A DNA stretch of 43,197 bases from Laspinema sp. D2d (lineage in GTDB: Bacteria; Cyanobacteriota; Cyanobacteriia; Cyanobacteriales; Laspinemataceae), in NCBI RefSeq assembly GCF_025370755.1, contig NZ_JAMXFC010000046.1, positions 1-43,197 of the forward strand, in the 5' to 3' direction. The notes under the pieces are model-generated. The model ran no database searches. It was not told the origin of the DNA and was given only the letters and a program-made list of their open reading frames with translations. Numbering within the stretch: the first letter of the stretch is position 1; each line of letters opens with the position of its first letter. Made by a program: the position numbers and the translations under genes. This document shows, one piece after another, positions 7,123-18,500 of this stretch.

Positions 7123-8229
7123 TTATTTTTTAGGAGCTTTCGAGGATTTAGATTCGAGTTCTTGAACAGATTCAATCAGCGATCGCACTTCTTTTGTGCC
7201 TTCGGAGGGTTCAAAGGTTACAGGCATTTTACCCCGTTTGATGGACTGAAATCCCACCGGAGCAAGGCTTAATAATCCTTTGATATCCCGGAAGAAATTA
7301 CCAACGACCATCACAGCAAATTTCCGTTCATCGACCCATCCGCCTTTTTTGACTAAATCAATTAAGACTTTGCGATGACGAATGGAACGACTAGCTTGAT
7401 CATCGTTGCGTTCGAGAATTTCATCCTTAATTTTACCAATTTTATCCAGGGGTTCGACGCCCATTGGACAAACGGAATTACAGTAAAAGCAGCGGGTGCA
7501 ACTCCAGACTCCGGAGTTAGCTTGGTTATAGTTTTGTAAGCGGGATTCGGTTTGGTCGTCGCGATCGTCTTCCACCATGCGATAAGCTTTGGCGAGGGCA
7601 TGGGGACCGACAAAGTTGGGGTTGACTTCTACGGCATTACATTCAGAATAACAGGCACCGCAGAGGATACAATTGCCGCTTTCCTCTAGGCGCGATCGCT
7701 CCTCGGGAGTTTGCAGAAATTCTCGTTCTGGGATTTTTCGGGCACTATTACTCACATAAGGATCAACGGCTTCGAGATTGTTCCAAAACCGCTGCATATC
7801 TACCACCAAATCTTTGACAACGGGCATATTTCCCATTGGCGCAATGGTAATTTCTGGAATGGCTCCCGGTGCAGTCGCCCTGGGAGGTGCGCCCGGTAAG
7901 GCATTCAGTGCCGAGTTTTCGGTTTTTTGGCGATCTTGGGAGGCGGACTCGGTTTCGATACTCTGTTCCGCAATTTGGTTCAATCGCGCCACTTCAGCAC
8001 CGATATTCTCTTTGCAGGCGAGGGCGGAACGGCCATTAATCCGCATTGAGCAACTGCCGCAAATGGTATTACGGCAATTTTTACGAAAGGCGAGGGTTCC
8101 GTCTTGCTCCCATTTAATTCGATTCAGACAATCGAGGATGGTATTCCCCGGTTCTACATCAAGTTGATAGGTCTGGATCCGAGGGCCAGTATTTTGGCTT
8201 TGTCGAACGATTTTAAATAAAACTTGCAT
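7123..8229 (-). CDS. sdhB: Succinate dehydrogenase/fumarate reductase iron-sulfur subunit
   Basis: 368 residues. It transfers electrons from the flavoprotein SdhA to quinone through three clusters, and in cyanobacteria feeds the thylakoid plastoquinone pool. The [2Fe-2S] cysteines are C52, C57, C60 (CRNTICGSC) and C72; the second set is CILCGACYSEC at 187-197 and the third CTRCFYCNSVCP at 244-254, so all three clusters can form. Between about residues 80 and 124 there is a low-complexity, E/S/P/A-rich insertion that bacterial SdhB proteins usually lack, which accounts for the extra length. No sdhA lies beside it, which is normal for cyanobacteria. The HLIP gene follows after 5 bp. Confidence 0.9.
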   Translation of the reverse strand: MQVLFKIVRQSQNTGPRIQTYQLDVEPGNTILDCLNRIKWEQDGTLAFRKNCRNTICGSCSMRINGRSALACKENIGAEVARLNQIAEQSIETESASQDRQKTENSALNALPGAPPRATAPGAIPEITIAPMGNMPVVKDLVVDMQRFWNNLEAVDPYVSNSARKIPEREFLQTPEERSRLEESGNCILCGACYSECNAVEVNPNFVGPHALAKAYRMVEDDRDDQTESRLQNYNQANSGVWSCTRCFYCNSVCPMGVEPLDKIGKIKDEILERNDDQASRSIRHRKVLIDLVKKGGWVDERKFAVMVVGNFFRDIKGLLSLAPVGFQSIKRGKMPVTFEPSEGTKEVRSLIESVQELESKSSKAPKK

Positions 8230-8474
8230 GATGGCTACCCAATCCCGTCAGGGAACTGCTTCGATTATATATTGTACGCTGATTTGTGGGGATCAGGAGC
8301 AGGGATTTTCTCTCCCGGTTCGGATGCGGGGTTCAAGGGTTTGTGGGGGTGGGAATTCGGGGGACCCGATGGAGGATTCAGAATCTTTAGAGTATGGGTT
8401 TTTCATCACCCCAGGGACCCGACTGCACCCGGTTTCCGACAAAAGGAGGACTATGTTTCGCGGGTGTATGGGTT

Positions 8475-9815
8475 CTATTTGGGTGGATCTGGGCGACATT
8501 GAATGGGCAGTTGAAGGGTAAACGTTGTTCCAGTTCCGGGCAAACTTTCACAATCGAGGGTTCCCCCATGTCCTTCTACGACAATTTGGTAAGAAATGGA
8601 TAATCCTAATCCGGTGCCATATCCGACCTGTTTTGTGGTAAAAAATGGGTCAAAGACTTGCTGTTGTAATTCCGGTGTCATTCCAGGACCATTATCGGCA
8701 ATGGAGATAGTAACAGTGTTTTCCGTAGACTGTGCAGTGTTAATCCAGATGGTGCGGGAAGGAAGTTCGGGACCGATCGCTTCTGGGTTATGGTTATTCG
8801 GGAGGGAGTGGGGATGGCGATCGCCCGACTCTAAAGCATCGATCGCATTGGTGAGTAGATTCATAAAAACTTGATTCAGTTGCGCGGCATAGCACCGGAC
8901 GAGGGGGAGTTGAGTATAGTTTTTAATGACCGTAATTCCGGGGCGATCGCCACTCTGTTCTAGGCGATGCCCTAACATCATTAATGTACTCTCCAATCCT
9001 TCATGAAGGTCTACGGATTTCAGTTCTGCTTCATCCAGTCTGGAAAAATTGCGCAGAGATTCCACAATTGTGCGGATCCGTTCGGCTCCCCCTTGCATGG
9101 ACATGACCAATTTGGGGAAATCTTCTACGAGAAAATCCAGCTCAATTTCTTCTTCCAATTCTTGGATTTCGTCGGGAATTGAGCCTAATACCTGCCGATA
9201 CTCCTGAATTAACCCTAATAATTGTTTCACATAAGTTTTGACATAAACTAAATTACCGGAAATGAAATTAACGGGATTATTGATTTCATGGCAAAGTCCC
9301 GCGACTAATTGACCGAGACTGACCATTTTTTCATTTTGAATCAGGTGACTTTGAACCTGTTTTAGGTCGGTTAAGGTCTGTTCTAATACTCGATTTTTGT
9401 CCACCAGTTCGATTTGGAGCGATCGCAATTTTAATTGATGCTCCACGCGGACTAAAACTTCGGCCTCTTGAAACGGTTTAGTAATATAATCATTTCCTCC
9501 CACTTCAAACGCTTTGATTTTATCAAAAACATCATCAAGGGCACTAATAAAAATAATGGGAATTTCCTGGGTTTTAGGGTTAGCCTTCAGCTTGGAACAG
9601 ACCTCATAACCATTCATTCCTGGCATATTAATATCCAGCAAAATTAGGTGAGGTAAACTTAGCTCTACAGCATTGAGTGCTAGTTCAGGGGTAAGGGCTT
9701 TACGAACCCGATACCCTTGACGGGTGAGAATAATGGACAAAAGTCGCAGATTAGCTGGGGTATCGTCAACCAGGAGAATATCTGAAGGTTCGAGGCGAGT
9801 GTTATTTTGATTCAT
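8475..9815 (-). CDS. Receiver-histidine kinase hybrid (REC-HisKA-HATPase)
   Basis: 446 residues, cytoplasmic, no membrane segment. The receiver (about 12-128) has the acidic pair in LLVDD, phospho-acceptor D61 in LLDINMP and K in DYITKPF. A coiled linker (130-165) leads to a kinase core with H176 in LCHEINNPVNF, N-box FMNLLTNAIDAL, G1 DNGPGM, FDPFFTTK and G2 GTGLGLS, so it should be an active kinase. The input is phosphorylation of its own receiver rather than a sensory domain. It is the last gene of a row of receiver-first genes (8475-18648), separated by 212 bp from the next. Its partner regulator is not identified. Confidence 0.9.
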   Translation of the reverse strand: MNQNNTRLEPSDILLVDDTPANLRLLSIILTRQGYRVRKALTPELALNAVELSLPHLILLDINMPGMNGYEVCSKLKANPKTQEIPIIFISALDDVFDKIKAFEVGGNDYITKPFQEAEVLVRVEHQLKLRSLQIELVDKNRVLEQTLTDLKQVQSHLIQNEKMVSLGQLVAGLCHEINNPVNFISGNLVYVKTYVKQLLGLIQEYRQVLGSIPDEIQELEEEIELDFLVEDFPKLVMSMQGGAERIRTIVESLRNFSRLDEAELKSVDLHEGLESTLMMLGHRLEQSGDRPGITVIKNYTQLPLVRCYAAQLNQVFMNLLTNAIDALESGDRHPHSLPNNHNPEAIGPELPSRTIWINTAQSTENTVTISIADNGPGMTPELQQQVFDPFFTTKQVGYGTGLGLSISYQIVVEGHGGTLDCESLPGTGTTFTLQLPIQCRPDPPK

Positions 9816-10027
9816 CAGATGCTAAAGGCTCAGTCAATTAATAAAATTTCAAAAACTTGATGCGCTTCAGTTTATCAAACTTTAAAGAGTTTGTCTAGGA
9901 AATTATCCTCAATTCTTTCCCCTGACCTGAACGAGAAGATGACCGAATTTCTGGCTCAAGTTATAGGGGGCAAACTTGTCAAAATAACTAGCAATTGGGA
10001 TATTTATTTAAGCTGTAAATTAACAAT

Positions 10028-11125
10028 CTAGTCTGGCATTTTTTTAGAAAACCCATATTGATAATTTTCACATTGAAAGGCTTCCCCTTCCGGTTGATGG
10101 AGGTAGGTACAATAGCAATTTCTACCAGCTTGTTTGGCTTGATAAAGGGCTTTGTCTGCGCTTAAAATGAGGGCATCAATGGACTCTTGTCCCGTGGGAA
10201 TCAGGGTACAAATTCCGAGGCTAATGGTCACGATATCGCAGACATCAGATGCACAATGCTTGATATCTAGCTGCTGGATTTGCCGCTGAATTTTGCGGGC
10301 GACGGACAAGGCCCCCGTAGAATTCGTATGGGGGAGGATAGCGGCAAATTCTTCGCCGCCATAGCGGGCGACTAAATCTGCCGGACGTTTGACAGCCTGA
10401 CAAATGGCTTGGGCGACCTGTTTTAAACACTCATCTCCAGCGGGATGACCATAAGTATCGTTATAGGCTTTAAAATAGTCAATATCGCATAAAATTAAGG
10501 ATAAAGGATTATGTTGACGCCCTAAACGGACCCATTCTTGTTGGAGATGTTCATCAAATTTGCGCCGGTTTGAAACTTGGGTCAACCCATCAATACAAGC
10601 GAGTTGCTGTAATTTTTCATTGGCTTTTTGTAAATCGCTTTCTGCTCTTTTGCGGTGGTCAATCTCTTGCACAAGGAGGATATTTTTTTCTTCTAAAATT
10701 CGATTTTTCTCTTGTAGTTCCGCTTGGAGTCGTTTAATTTTAAGTTGATTTTCAATGCGGGCAAGGACTTCTTCTAGCTGAAATGGTTTGGTGATATAAT
10801 CAATTCCACCTACTTGGAAAGCTTTGACTTTATCCAAGACATCATCTAAAACACTGATAAAAATAATGGGAATATTTTGAGTTTTTTCGGATTGTTTTAA
10901 GGCGGTACAGACTTCATAACCATTCATATAGGGCATATTAATATCCATGAGAATTAAATCGGGGATTAAGGCATGAGCAGCGGTAATTGCCATTTCTCCA
11001 TTTAAGGCTTTACGAAGATGATAGCCATGCTTCGTCAAAATTGAGGATAAGACCCGCAAATTATCCGGGGTATCATCCACGAGCAAAATGTTTCCTTTAC
11101 CGGGGGTATCCAATCCTTCAATCAT
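10028..11125 (-). CDS. Receiver-GGDEF diguanylate cyclase, PleD-like
   Basis: 365 residues from ATG 11125; this start follows AAAAAGG at a plausible distance, while the longer frame begins with TTG at 11152 right after a too-close GGGGAG. The receiver has D61 in LMDINMP. A coiled coil (about 128-175) links it to a GGDEF domain with GGEEF at 256-260. The product inhibition site RPAD (247-250) sits exactly five residues before it, so feedback control by cyclic di-GMP is expected. It makes cyclic di-GMP from two GTP when the receiver is phosphorylated. Its receiver closely resembles those of the flanking kinases, which suggests duplication of the receiver module. Confidence 0.9.
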   Translation of the reverse strand: MIEGLDTPGKGNILLVDDTPDNLRVLSSILTKHGYHLRKALNGEMAITAAHALIPDLILMDINMPYMNGYEVCTALKQSEKTQNIPIIFISVLDDVLDKVKAFQVGGIDYITKPFQLEEVLARIENQLKIKRLQAELQEKNRILEEKNILLVQEIDHRKRAESDLQKANEKLQQLACIDGLTQVSNRRKFDEHLQQEWVRLGRQHNPLSLILCDIDYFKAYNDTYGHPAGDECLKQVAQAICQAVKRPADLVARYGGEEFAAILPHTNSTGALSVARKIQRQIQQLDIKHCASDVCDIVTISLGICTLIPTGQESIDALILSADKALYQAKQAGRNCYCTYLHQPEGEAFQCENYQYGFSKKMPD

Positions 11126-11431
11126 AATCTGTACATCCTTTTTATGATTCAAACTCCCCAGAAATGAGCGGGTTGAGCGCGGATGTAGATTGTTTGAGAT
11201 CTGTGAAATTGAAGGGGACTGGGATAGATTGAGCCGGTGATAGCATACCCCTGAATGTTGTTGTTTTTATCATGTTGGCTATCTCCCCATTTTTAAAATA
11301 TTGATTGGTCTAGGTGATAGACTTAAAAAGTCATCAGTCTTAAAAGGTTTAAAAGGATAGCATTTGAATAGTTAATCAACCAATGGATGAGAATCATTTC
11401 GGATAGAACCTGAACAATCACCCTTGTCCGT

Positions 11432-12574
11432 TCAAGATATTAGGGCCGGGAGGGTAAAATAAAAGGTGGTCCCTTCTCCTTTGATGGAACTAAACCAGAG
11501 TTTTCCGCCGTGACGTTCGATGATTTTTTTGCAGAGGGTTAATCCAATGCCAGTCCCGGGATATTCATCGTAGGAATGCAACCGATAAAATGCGTCAAAG
11601 ATGCGATCGCCTTGATCCGGGTCGATGCCAATGCCATTATCCTGGATTTCAAACTGCCATTCTTCTGGATGATTCAGATTACAGGAAATTTCAATTTTGG
11701 GGGAAACCTCGGGTAGTCTAAACTTAATGGCGTTAGCCATCATGTTTTGAAAAAGCTGCATTAATTGAATTTCATTACCGCTAATGGTGGGGAGGTGGGA
11801 ATGGGTAATAATTGCCCCACTTTTAGCAATTTCTCCACTTAAATTAGCCAGGGCTTCTTCTAAGATAAAGTTGCAATCAATCGATGTAAAATTAGGGGTA
11901 GGAACGCCGAGTTTGGAGTAGGTGAGTAAATCCTGAATCAGGTGGGTCATTCTCCCAGAAGCTTGGATAATATTGGTGAGATAGCGATCGCCATCGGGAC
12001 CGAGTTGGTTTTCATATTTCCAGGTGAGCAAATCGGCATTGCCAATAATCACTTGGAGGGGAGATTGTAAATCATGGGATGCAACCTGAGCAAATTGCTC
12101 CAGTTCAAGATTAGATTGCACCAATTGAGCATTTAAGGCTTGCAATTCAGCATTTTGAACTTTGAGTTGATATTGGAGGGTTTGAAGGGTGAGGTGATGT
12201 TTAACTCGGGCGAGGACCTCTTCAATCTGAAAGGGTTTGGTAATGTAGTCTGACCCCCCACTTTTAAACGCTTTAACTTTATCCCATTCATCTTCCAGGG
12301 CACTGATAAAAATCACGGGAATATCCTGAGTTTTGGGGTCAGCTTTTAGTCGTTGACAAACCTCATAGCCATCCATTTCCGGCATCATAATATCTAGTAA
12401 AATGACATCGGGTAAAACATTTTGACAAGCGGTCAGAGCAATTTGACCATTTAAGGCTTTGCGGACTTTATAGCCGCGATCGCTCAGAATTTTAGCCAGA
12501 ACTCGCAGATTGATGGGGGTATCGTCAACAATCAAAATATCTTTATGGATCCGATCAAGGGGGTCACAATTCAT
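11432..12574 (-). CDS. Receiver-histidine kinase hybrid (REC-HisKA-HATPase)
   Basis: 380 residues, soluble. Receiver about 12-128 with D61 in LLDIMMP and K in DYITKPF; coiled linker 130-160; H167 in VASHDLQSPLQVI, a phytochrome-like H-box; then N-box MMANAIKF, G1 DNGIGIDP and G2 GTGIGL. All catalytic motifs are present. The start overlaps the stop of the 2025-residue kinase by four bases (ATGA), so the two are translationally coupled, and phosphate may pass from the large kinase to this receiver (inference). It has no sensory domain of its own. Confidence 0.9.
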   Translation of the reverse strand: MNCDPLDRIHKDILIVDDTPINLRVLAKILSDRGYKVRKALNGQIALTACQNVLPDVILLDIMMPEMDGYEVCQRLKADPKTQDIPVIFISALEDEWDKVKAFKSGGSDYITKPFQIEEVLARVKHHLTLQTLQYQLKVQNAELQALNAQLVQSNLELEQFAQVASHDLQSPLQVIIGNADLLTWKYENQLGPDGDRYLTNIIQASGRMTHLIQDLLTYSKLGVPTPNFTSIDCNFILEEALANLSGEIAKSGAIITHSHLPTISGNEIQLMQLFQNMMANAIKFRLPEVSPKIEISCNLNHPEEWQFEIQDNGIGIDPDQGDRIFDAFYRLHSYDEYPGTGIGLTLCKKIIERHGGKLWFSSIKGEGTTFYFTLPALIS

Positions 12575-15500
12575 AATTTCTCCTGTTGCGTCAGTGCCAT
12601 TACCGTTTCAAATTGAAAGTTATTTGCCAGTTCCATGAGTGCCTTCGCGAACAGCTCATTCCCCGGGGGAATTTCCTCAATTAACTCCAAAATCATATCA
12701 TCACTACATTGGCAGGCTGCATCATAAACGCGGACCACCCAATCGCGGGGCATGAGTTGGAAAGATTGAGCATCCAGGATAAAGGCAGAATCCTCCATTA
12801 AACCTTGAATCCTGTTGTCAGAGTCTGATTCTATTGGCTCATCATAAATATATCGTACCCCTATATGCTCGCCCACCTTGGAGAGCAAAACTTCTTCCCG
12901 AAAAGGCTTGTGAATAAAATCATTACATCCCGCAGCAAGTACCAGTTGGCGGTCTTCTTCAAAGGCATTCGCCGTTAAAGCAATCACCACTGTGTTTTGA
13001 CCCTTTGGAGTGGCTTTAATCAGTCGAGTGGCTTGAAATCCATCTATGTCCGGCATCCTCATATCCATCCAAATTAAATGGGGATCCCAGCTTTCCCAAA
13101 TTTCCAGGGCTTCGCGACCCGTAGCCGCACCCCGGACAGAAAACCCTAATCCAGAGAATAGGGTAATCAGCAGCAGACGGCTTTCAAAGGCATCATCAAC
13201 GGCTAAGATTCGATATTCCGGTTGATTGGGTGCTAAAGCGATCGCCCGGGGTTTAGTCTGTCGCTGAGGACTCTTTACGGGTTCCCCTGGACCCGGGGTC
13301 AGGTCAAAGGAAAACACGCTTCCTTGATGGGGGATACTCCGAACCTGAATTTCTCCCCCCATCAGTTGGACAAATTTCTGACTAATAGGTAACCCCAATC
13401 CCGTGCCTTGTCCAGATTTCATCCCGGTTTCGGTTTGTCCAAAGGGTTCAAACAGCCGGTGCATTTCGTGGGCGGCAATGCCTGGGCCCGTGTCTTCGAT
13501 TTCAAAGTAAAGTTTTGGGAGGCGATCGCCTAGAACGGTTTCCCCCGGTTCTGTCCCCTCGTCGGTAGCGAGTCGGACCCGCAGAAAAATCCCCCCAGTT
13601 TGGGTAAATTTAATGGCATTTCCCAGAATATTAAGTAACACCTGCCGCAGTTTTCCTTCATCGGTACTGATAAACTGGGGCACTTGGGGAGCAATCTCAA
13701 AATCAAGCTGTAACCCTTTAGATTTAGCCTTGAGTCGCAACATGGTTTCTAGGTTCTCTAGCAAATCTAAGAGGTCGAAATTGGTTTCATGAAAAGCGGT
13801 GCGGCCTGCTTCAATTTTAGACATTTCCAAAATGTCATTAATTAAATCCAACAAATGTTCTCCGGCGCGATTAATAATCCGTAATTGTTCCGCCTGTTGG
13901 CTATTCAAGGAGCGATCGCGGGTCATCACCTGGGAAAAGCCAAGGATAGCATTCAGGGGAGTCCGCAATTCATGACTCATATTAGCTAAAAATTCGCTTT
14001 TAGCCCGGTTAGCAGTATCAGCGGCGATCGCGGCTTTTTGCAGGGCCTGGGCTTGCTGTTGCATCCGTTCCAACAGTTGCGCTTGCTGCAAAGCTACCCC
14101 TAGTTGGGTGGCAATTTGGATGGCAATATTCACATCCGCTTGTTTCCAATCCCGGGGACCGCTATTTTGATAAATTGCCAAGAGTCCCCAGAGTTGATTA
14201 TGGGCAAAAATCGGGACGATCAGATACCCTTGCACTTGCAATTGATAGAGATGGGGCAGTTCTTCGGGGTTTAAATGGGCTTGCTGGACATTCGGGATCA
14301 CCAGGTAAGGCAAATCCGACGGGTGGGGATAGAGGGGGTCCGGTGGGCGATCGCGCTGGTCCAGGGATTCTAAGGTCAATGTCCAGGCACTCAGGGCCGA
14401 TTGAGCATCCTTCAATCCTTGATCTCGCAGATGTTTCCTCGGGGGTTTCCCCTCCGGTGCCGCCATCAGGGGAAGCCATTCGGGACCGACGGACTCCCAG
14501 ATAGAGTTCAGATCCGGTTCCGGAGGGCATCGATAGACGACAACGCGATCGCTTTCTAGGAGTTGTCGTAAATCCTCCGTCGTCGCCGCGAAAATCTGGT
14601 CTAGTTCCAAGGTTTGGCGCATCCGTTGGAACAGGGTAAAAATGGCCCGATCGCGTTCTGACCGTTCTAAGAGGTCATTTTCTGCCAGTTTGCGATCGCT
14701 GATATCGGAAATGGTGCCGATGTATCCTTTCAGAGTTCCATCACCGTTGAGTTCCGCGATCGCCTGACCGATGACCCAGGTAATTTTGCCATCGGGACGC
14801 AAAAACCGATATTCGGACTTAAACGGGACTTGATTTCTTGAGGCTGTATGACACTCCTGAATGACCCGTTCGCGGTCTTCGGGATGTAAGGTTTTCATCC
14901 ATTCGGGTCCGATGGATTCCCCCGGGGACAGGCCGGTAATTTCACTCCAGCGTTGATTCACATAGAGACAATTGCCTTCGGCATCCGTATGAAAAATCCC
15001 CACGGGAGAGGCTTCAGCGAGGGTTTGATAGCGGCGCTGACTGGTTTGGAATGCCTCTTGTGCGATTTTACGTTCCGTGATATCGATCCAATACCCCACG
15101 CACTCCCGGGCATTGCCGGTTTCATCCCAGACTAATCTCATGCGATCGTCAAACCAGCGATAGGTCCCGTCCGCATGGAGAAACCGATATTCCCCGCTGA
15201 AACTGCCTTGAGAGAACAGGTTGGGGAGTTTTTTGAAGAGGCGATCGCGGTCTTCGGGATGAATCCGATCGTACCAAAAATAGGGGTCTTCTAAAAATTC
15301 CCTCGCTTCGTATCCCAGGATCATCTGGATGTTTTCACTCATAAAAGTGGCGCGGTAGGGTCCGACAATTTCCGCACTATAGATAATAGCGGGACTGGAA
15401 CTGAGCAAGTATTGCAGGCGTTCTGTGGTATGTTGTAACTGGACTTGAGCCTCAACGCGATCGCTGATGTCTCGTCCTTCGGGGATGATCAAGATAACTT

Positions 15501-18500
15501 TTCCCTGTTCGTCGAGGACGGGTTTGAGGGAAAAGTCCAAGGTAAGAGTCATCCCTTGAATCCCGGTCGCTTCGACTTGATAGCGGATAAATTCCCCTTG
15601 GGATGCCTGGGATATGGCGGCGATCAATTGCTGTTGCAGGGCTGTTGACCGATTCCACCAAGGCAGTTGCCAGAAGGGTTGACCGACCACTTGGGTTTGT
15701 TCTAAGCCGATAAAATCTAGGGCGGTTTGATTCAGTTCCAAGATGGTGCCATCGGGGTTGAGGAGGCCGATAAATTGGAACATGGAGTTGAAAATGGCCC
15801 GGAATCGTTGCTCACTTTGTTGCAGGGCTTGCTCCGATTGCAGGCGTTGAATTTCCGCAGCAGCGCGATCGGCAAAGAGTTTTAAAATGGATTCGGTGTG
15901 AGCTGTGGCAAACATGGGCTTGACATCGAGGATCGCCAGATGTCCGATGATTTGCCCGGTGGCGGTTTGGATGGGCAGACCCAGATAACTCTCGGCATGG
16001 AGGGCAACGAGATCGAGATCCCGGGGAAATAGAGCCTGTACACCCTGGGGATAATAGCCGGTTTGGCCGGTTTTAAGGACGATTTCACAGGGGGTTCCAG
16101 CGAGGTCATACTCCAGGGTTTCACTCCAGTCCGTTCCGGCCCAAAAGGCCAAGGAACGCACCTGCTGTTGGGTGGAGTCGGTACATTCGACCAGCATGGC
16201 ATACTTGACTTGTAGCACATTGGCGATGGACCGAACACAGGCGCGGAAATATTCGATGCCAGCCAGGGCAGCGCTGCCTTCGACCATTGCTCGCAAGGCT
16301 TCTTCCTGCTGTCGCCGTTCGGTGATATCGAGGGTGGTTCCGGTGGCCCCGCGAATCCGCCCTTCGGAGTCTCGTAAGGCGATCGCATTCACCAGGACGT
16401 AAATCTGTTTGCCATCTTGGCGCTGATAGCGGCTTTCATGTTGCAGCAAGGGTTCCCCGTCTTCTAACAGCCGTTGCAGGACCTTTCTTTCTGACTTGCG
16501 GTATTCCGGGGCAACAAATTGAGTGAATTTACAGCCGATGGTTTCGGTCGGACTATAGCCGTAAATTTTTTGGACGGCTGGGTTAATATAAGTATAACAT
16601 CCCCGGATGTCTATAGACCAGATGACATCTTGTGAGGCATCGACTAAGGCTCGATATTTCTGTTCACTGTGCCGGAGGGCTTCTTGGGTGATCCGGCGTT
16701 CACTGATTTCTCGTTGTAAGTGGATATTTTGTTGTTGGAAGGCGCGTCGGGCTTGTTTTTCTTCTTCGAGGAGTTGCGCTTGGGCGATCGCGATTCCCAG
16801 TTGTGCGGCGATCGCCTCAATCAGTTCCACCTCTTCTGGAGTCCACTGGCGAAAGCGATCGCACTGATGCAAGCTAATCATCCCATTGGCTTGACCTTGA
16901 TAAAAAATCCCCACGGATAGCATCGATTTAATGGTGACTTGCCGATGCAGGGAATTGGCACTCTCTAGCCTGGGGTCGGTATTCACATCATCGTAAGCGA
17001 TCGCCCGTTCTTCTCCCAGTACCCGTTCTAAGCCGGGATTGTCTGCTAGATAAATGGTTTGGGGTTTTAGGGAGGAATGGCCGGGGCTTAAATATTCTCC
17101 AATTACGGGAATCATCGGCACAGGTTCGTCTACATAGGTATGAATCAAGCACCGACAGACTTTAAACGCCCGTCCGATTACATGGGCAGCCGTCTCAAAG
17201 ACTTGCTGGGTTTCAATTTCGCTGCGAATGCGATCGGTGACTTCCCTCAGCAAATTACTCCGCTGTAATTGTTGTTCGATCGCGAGTCGGTTGTGTTCGC
17301 GATCGGTGATATCTTTACTAAAAGTCAAAACCCCGGGATTCCCATCTAGGTCAACGAATTCGGCACAGATCAGGATAGTTTTGATTTCCCCGGTTTTAGT
17401 GCGAACTTGGGTTTCTACATTGCTGAGGCTACGTTGCTCACAAAATTGCGCCTGAAGCGCCTCAGCAGCTTCAAAATTGACGATGAGATTGAGTTCTTGA
17501 GAGGTTTTTCCGAGGATTTCTGCCCGGGAATAGCCCCGTTGCTGACAAAACCCATCGTTGACTTCTAAATACCGCCCTTCGGGCCAAGAAAGGATCGCGA
17601 TCGCATCGGGAGAAGCCCGAAACGCTAAGGCAAATTTTTGTTCCATCAACCGACGCTGGCGATCGGCCTGTTGTCGTTTGGCCCCTTGCAGGGTAACGGC
17701 AGCTAGGTCCGCCAGGGAACGAATGAAGTTTTGCTCTTCCGGGGTCCAGAGGCGATCGCCGGTGAACCTAGCACTTTCTAAAAAGCCAATGGTTTGACCG
17801 TCCTGGCGGATTGGGGCGAGTCTCAGGGAACCTTTGGACCTGGATTGCGGGGAAGCCTCTCTGGGGTTCTGGGGGTCACCGTGACCGACAAAGGTGAGGG
17901 AATGGTTGGAGGATGCTGCTTCCGAGGCTAAATAATCCCCTAAACTGTCCGGATTGACTGCCTCTACTCCTTCTAAAATTTTTTCAAAGCTGGCTAGTCG
18001 TTTGAGTCTCGTTCCCTGTTCGTCATACAACCATACCCCGGCGCGATCGAGGTCTAAATAGGTGACCGCAGCGGCGATCAGTTCGTGAAAAGCGGCTTCT
18101 AAATCTCCTTGATAGAGGTCTGGACTTTTGGCAAGGTCGGTTAAGAGGGTATTTTGGATGCGAAGTTCTTCGGCCCGGTCTAAGAGAGCATTTTCGGCAA
18201 TCAGACGATTTTGGATTTCTTGTTGGAGGTGATAATTTTTCGATTCCAGTTCTTTTTGCAGCGATCGCAAGCGCAGTTGATTTTCAATGCGGGCAATGAC
18301 TTCTTCTACCTCAAACGGTTTGGTAATATAATCCACCGCCCCTAGAGAAAAGGCTTTAACTTTATCCAGGGTATCGCTTAAAGCCGTTATAAAAATAATC
18401 GGAATATCCCGAGTCCTAGGATCAGCTTTCAGGATTTGGCAGACTTCATATCCATCCAGTTCCGGCATTAAAATGTCAAGCAAAATAAGATCCGGGGGGT

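Noticed and set aside
8224-8521. Several open frames in the spacer before sdhB
   Set aside because: They overlap each other in different frames, start inside sdhB and end inside the kinase gene; low-complexity G-rich translation, no start signals.
14175-14530. 110-codon open frames inside the giant kinase gene
   Set aside because: Shadow frames within a G/C-rich stretch of a clearly coding region.
16340-17270. GAF domains of the giant kinase as cyanobacteriochromes
   Set aside because: Cysteines present (for example in FKVCRCLIH) are not in the canonical chromophore position, and no bilin-lyase or light-response genes lie nearby.
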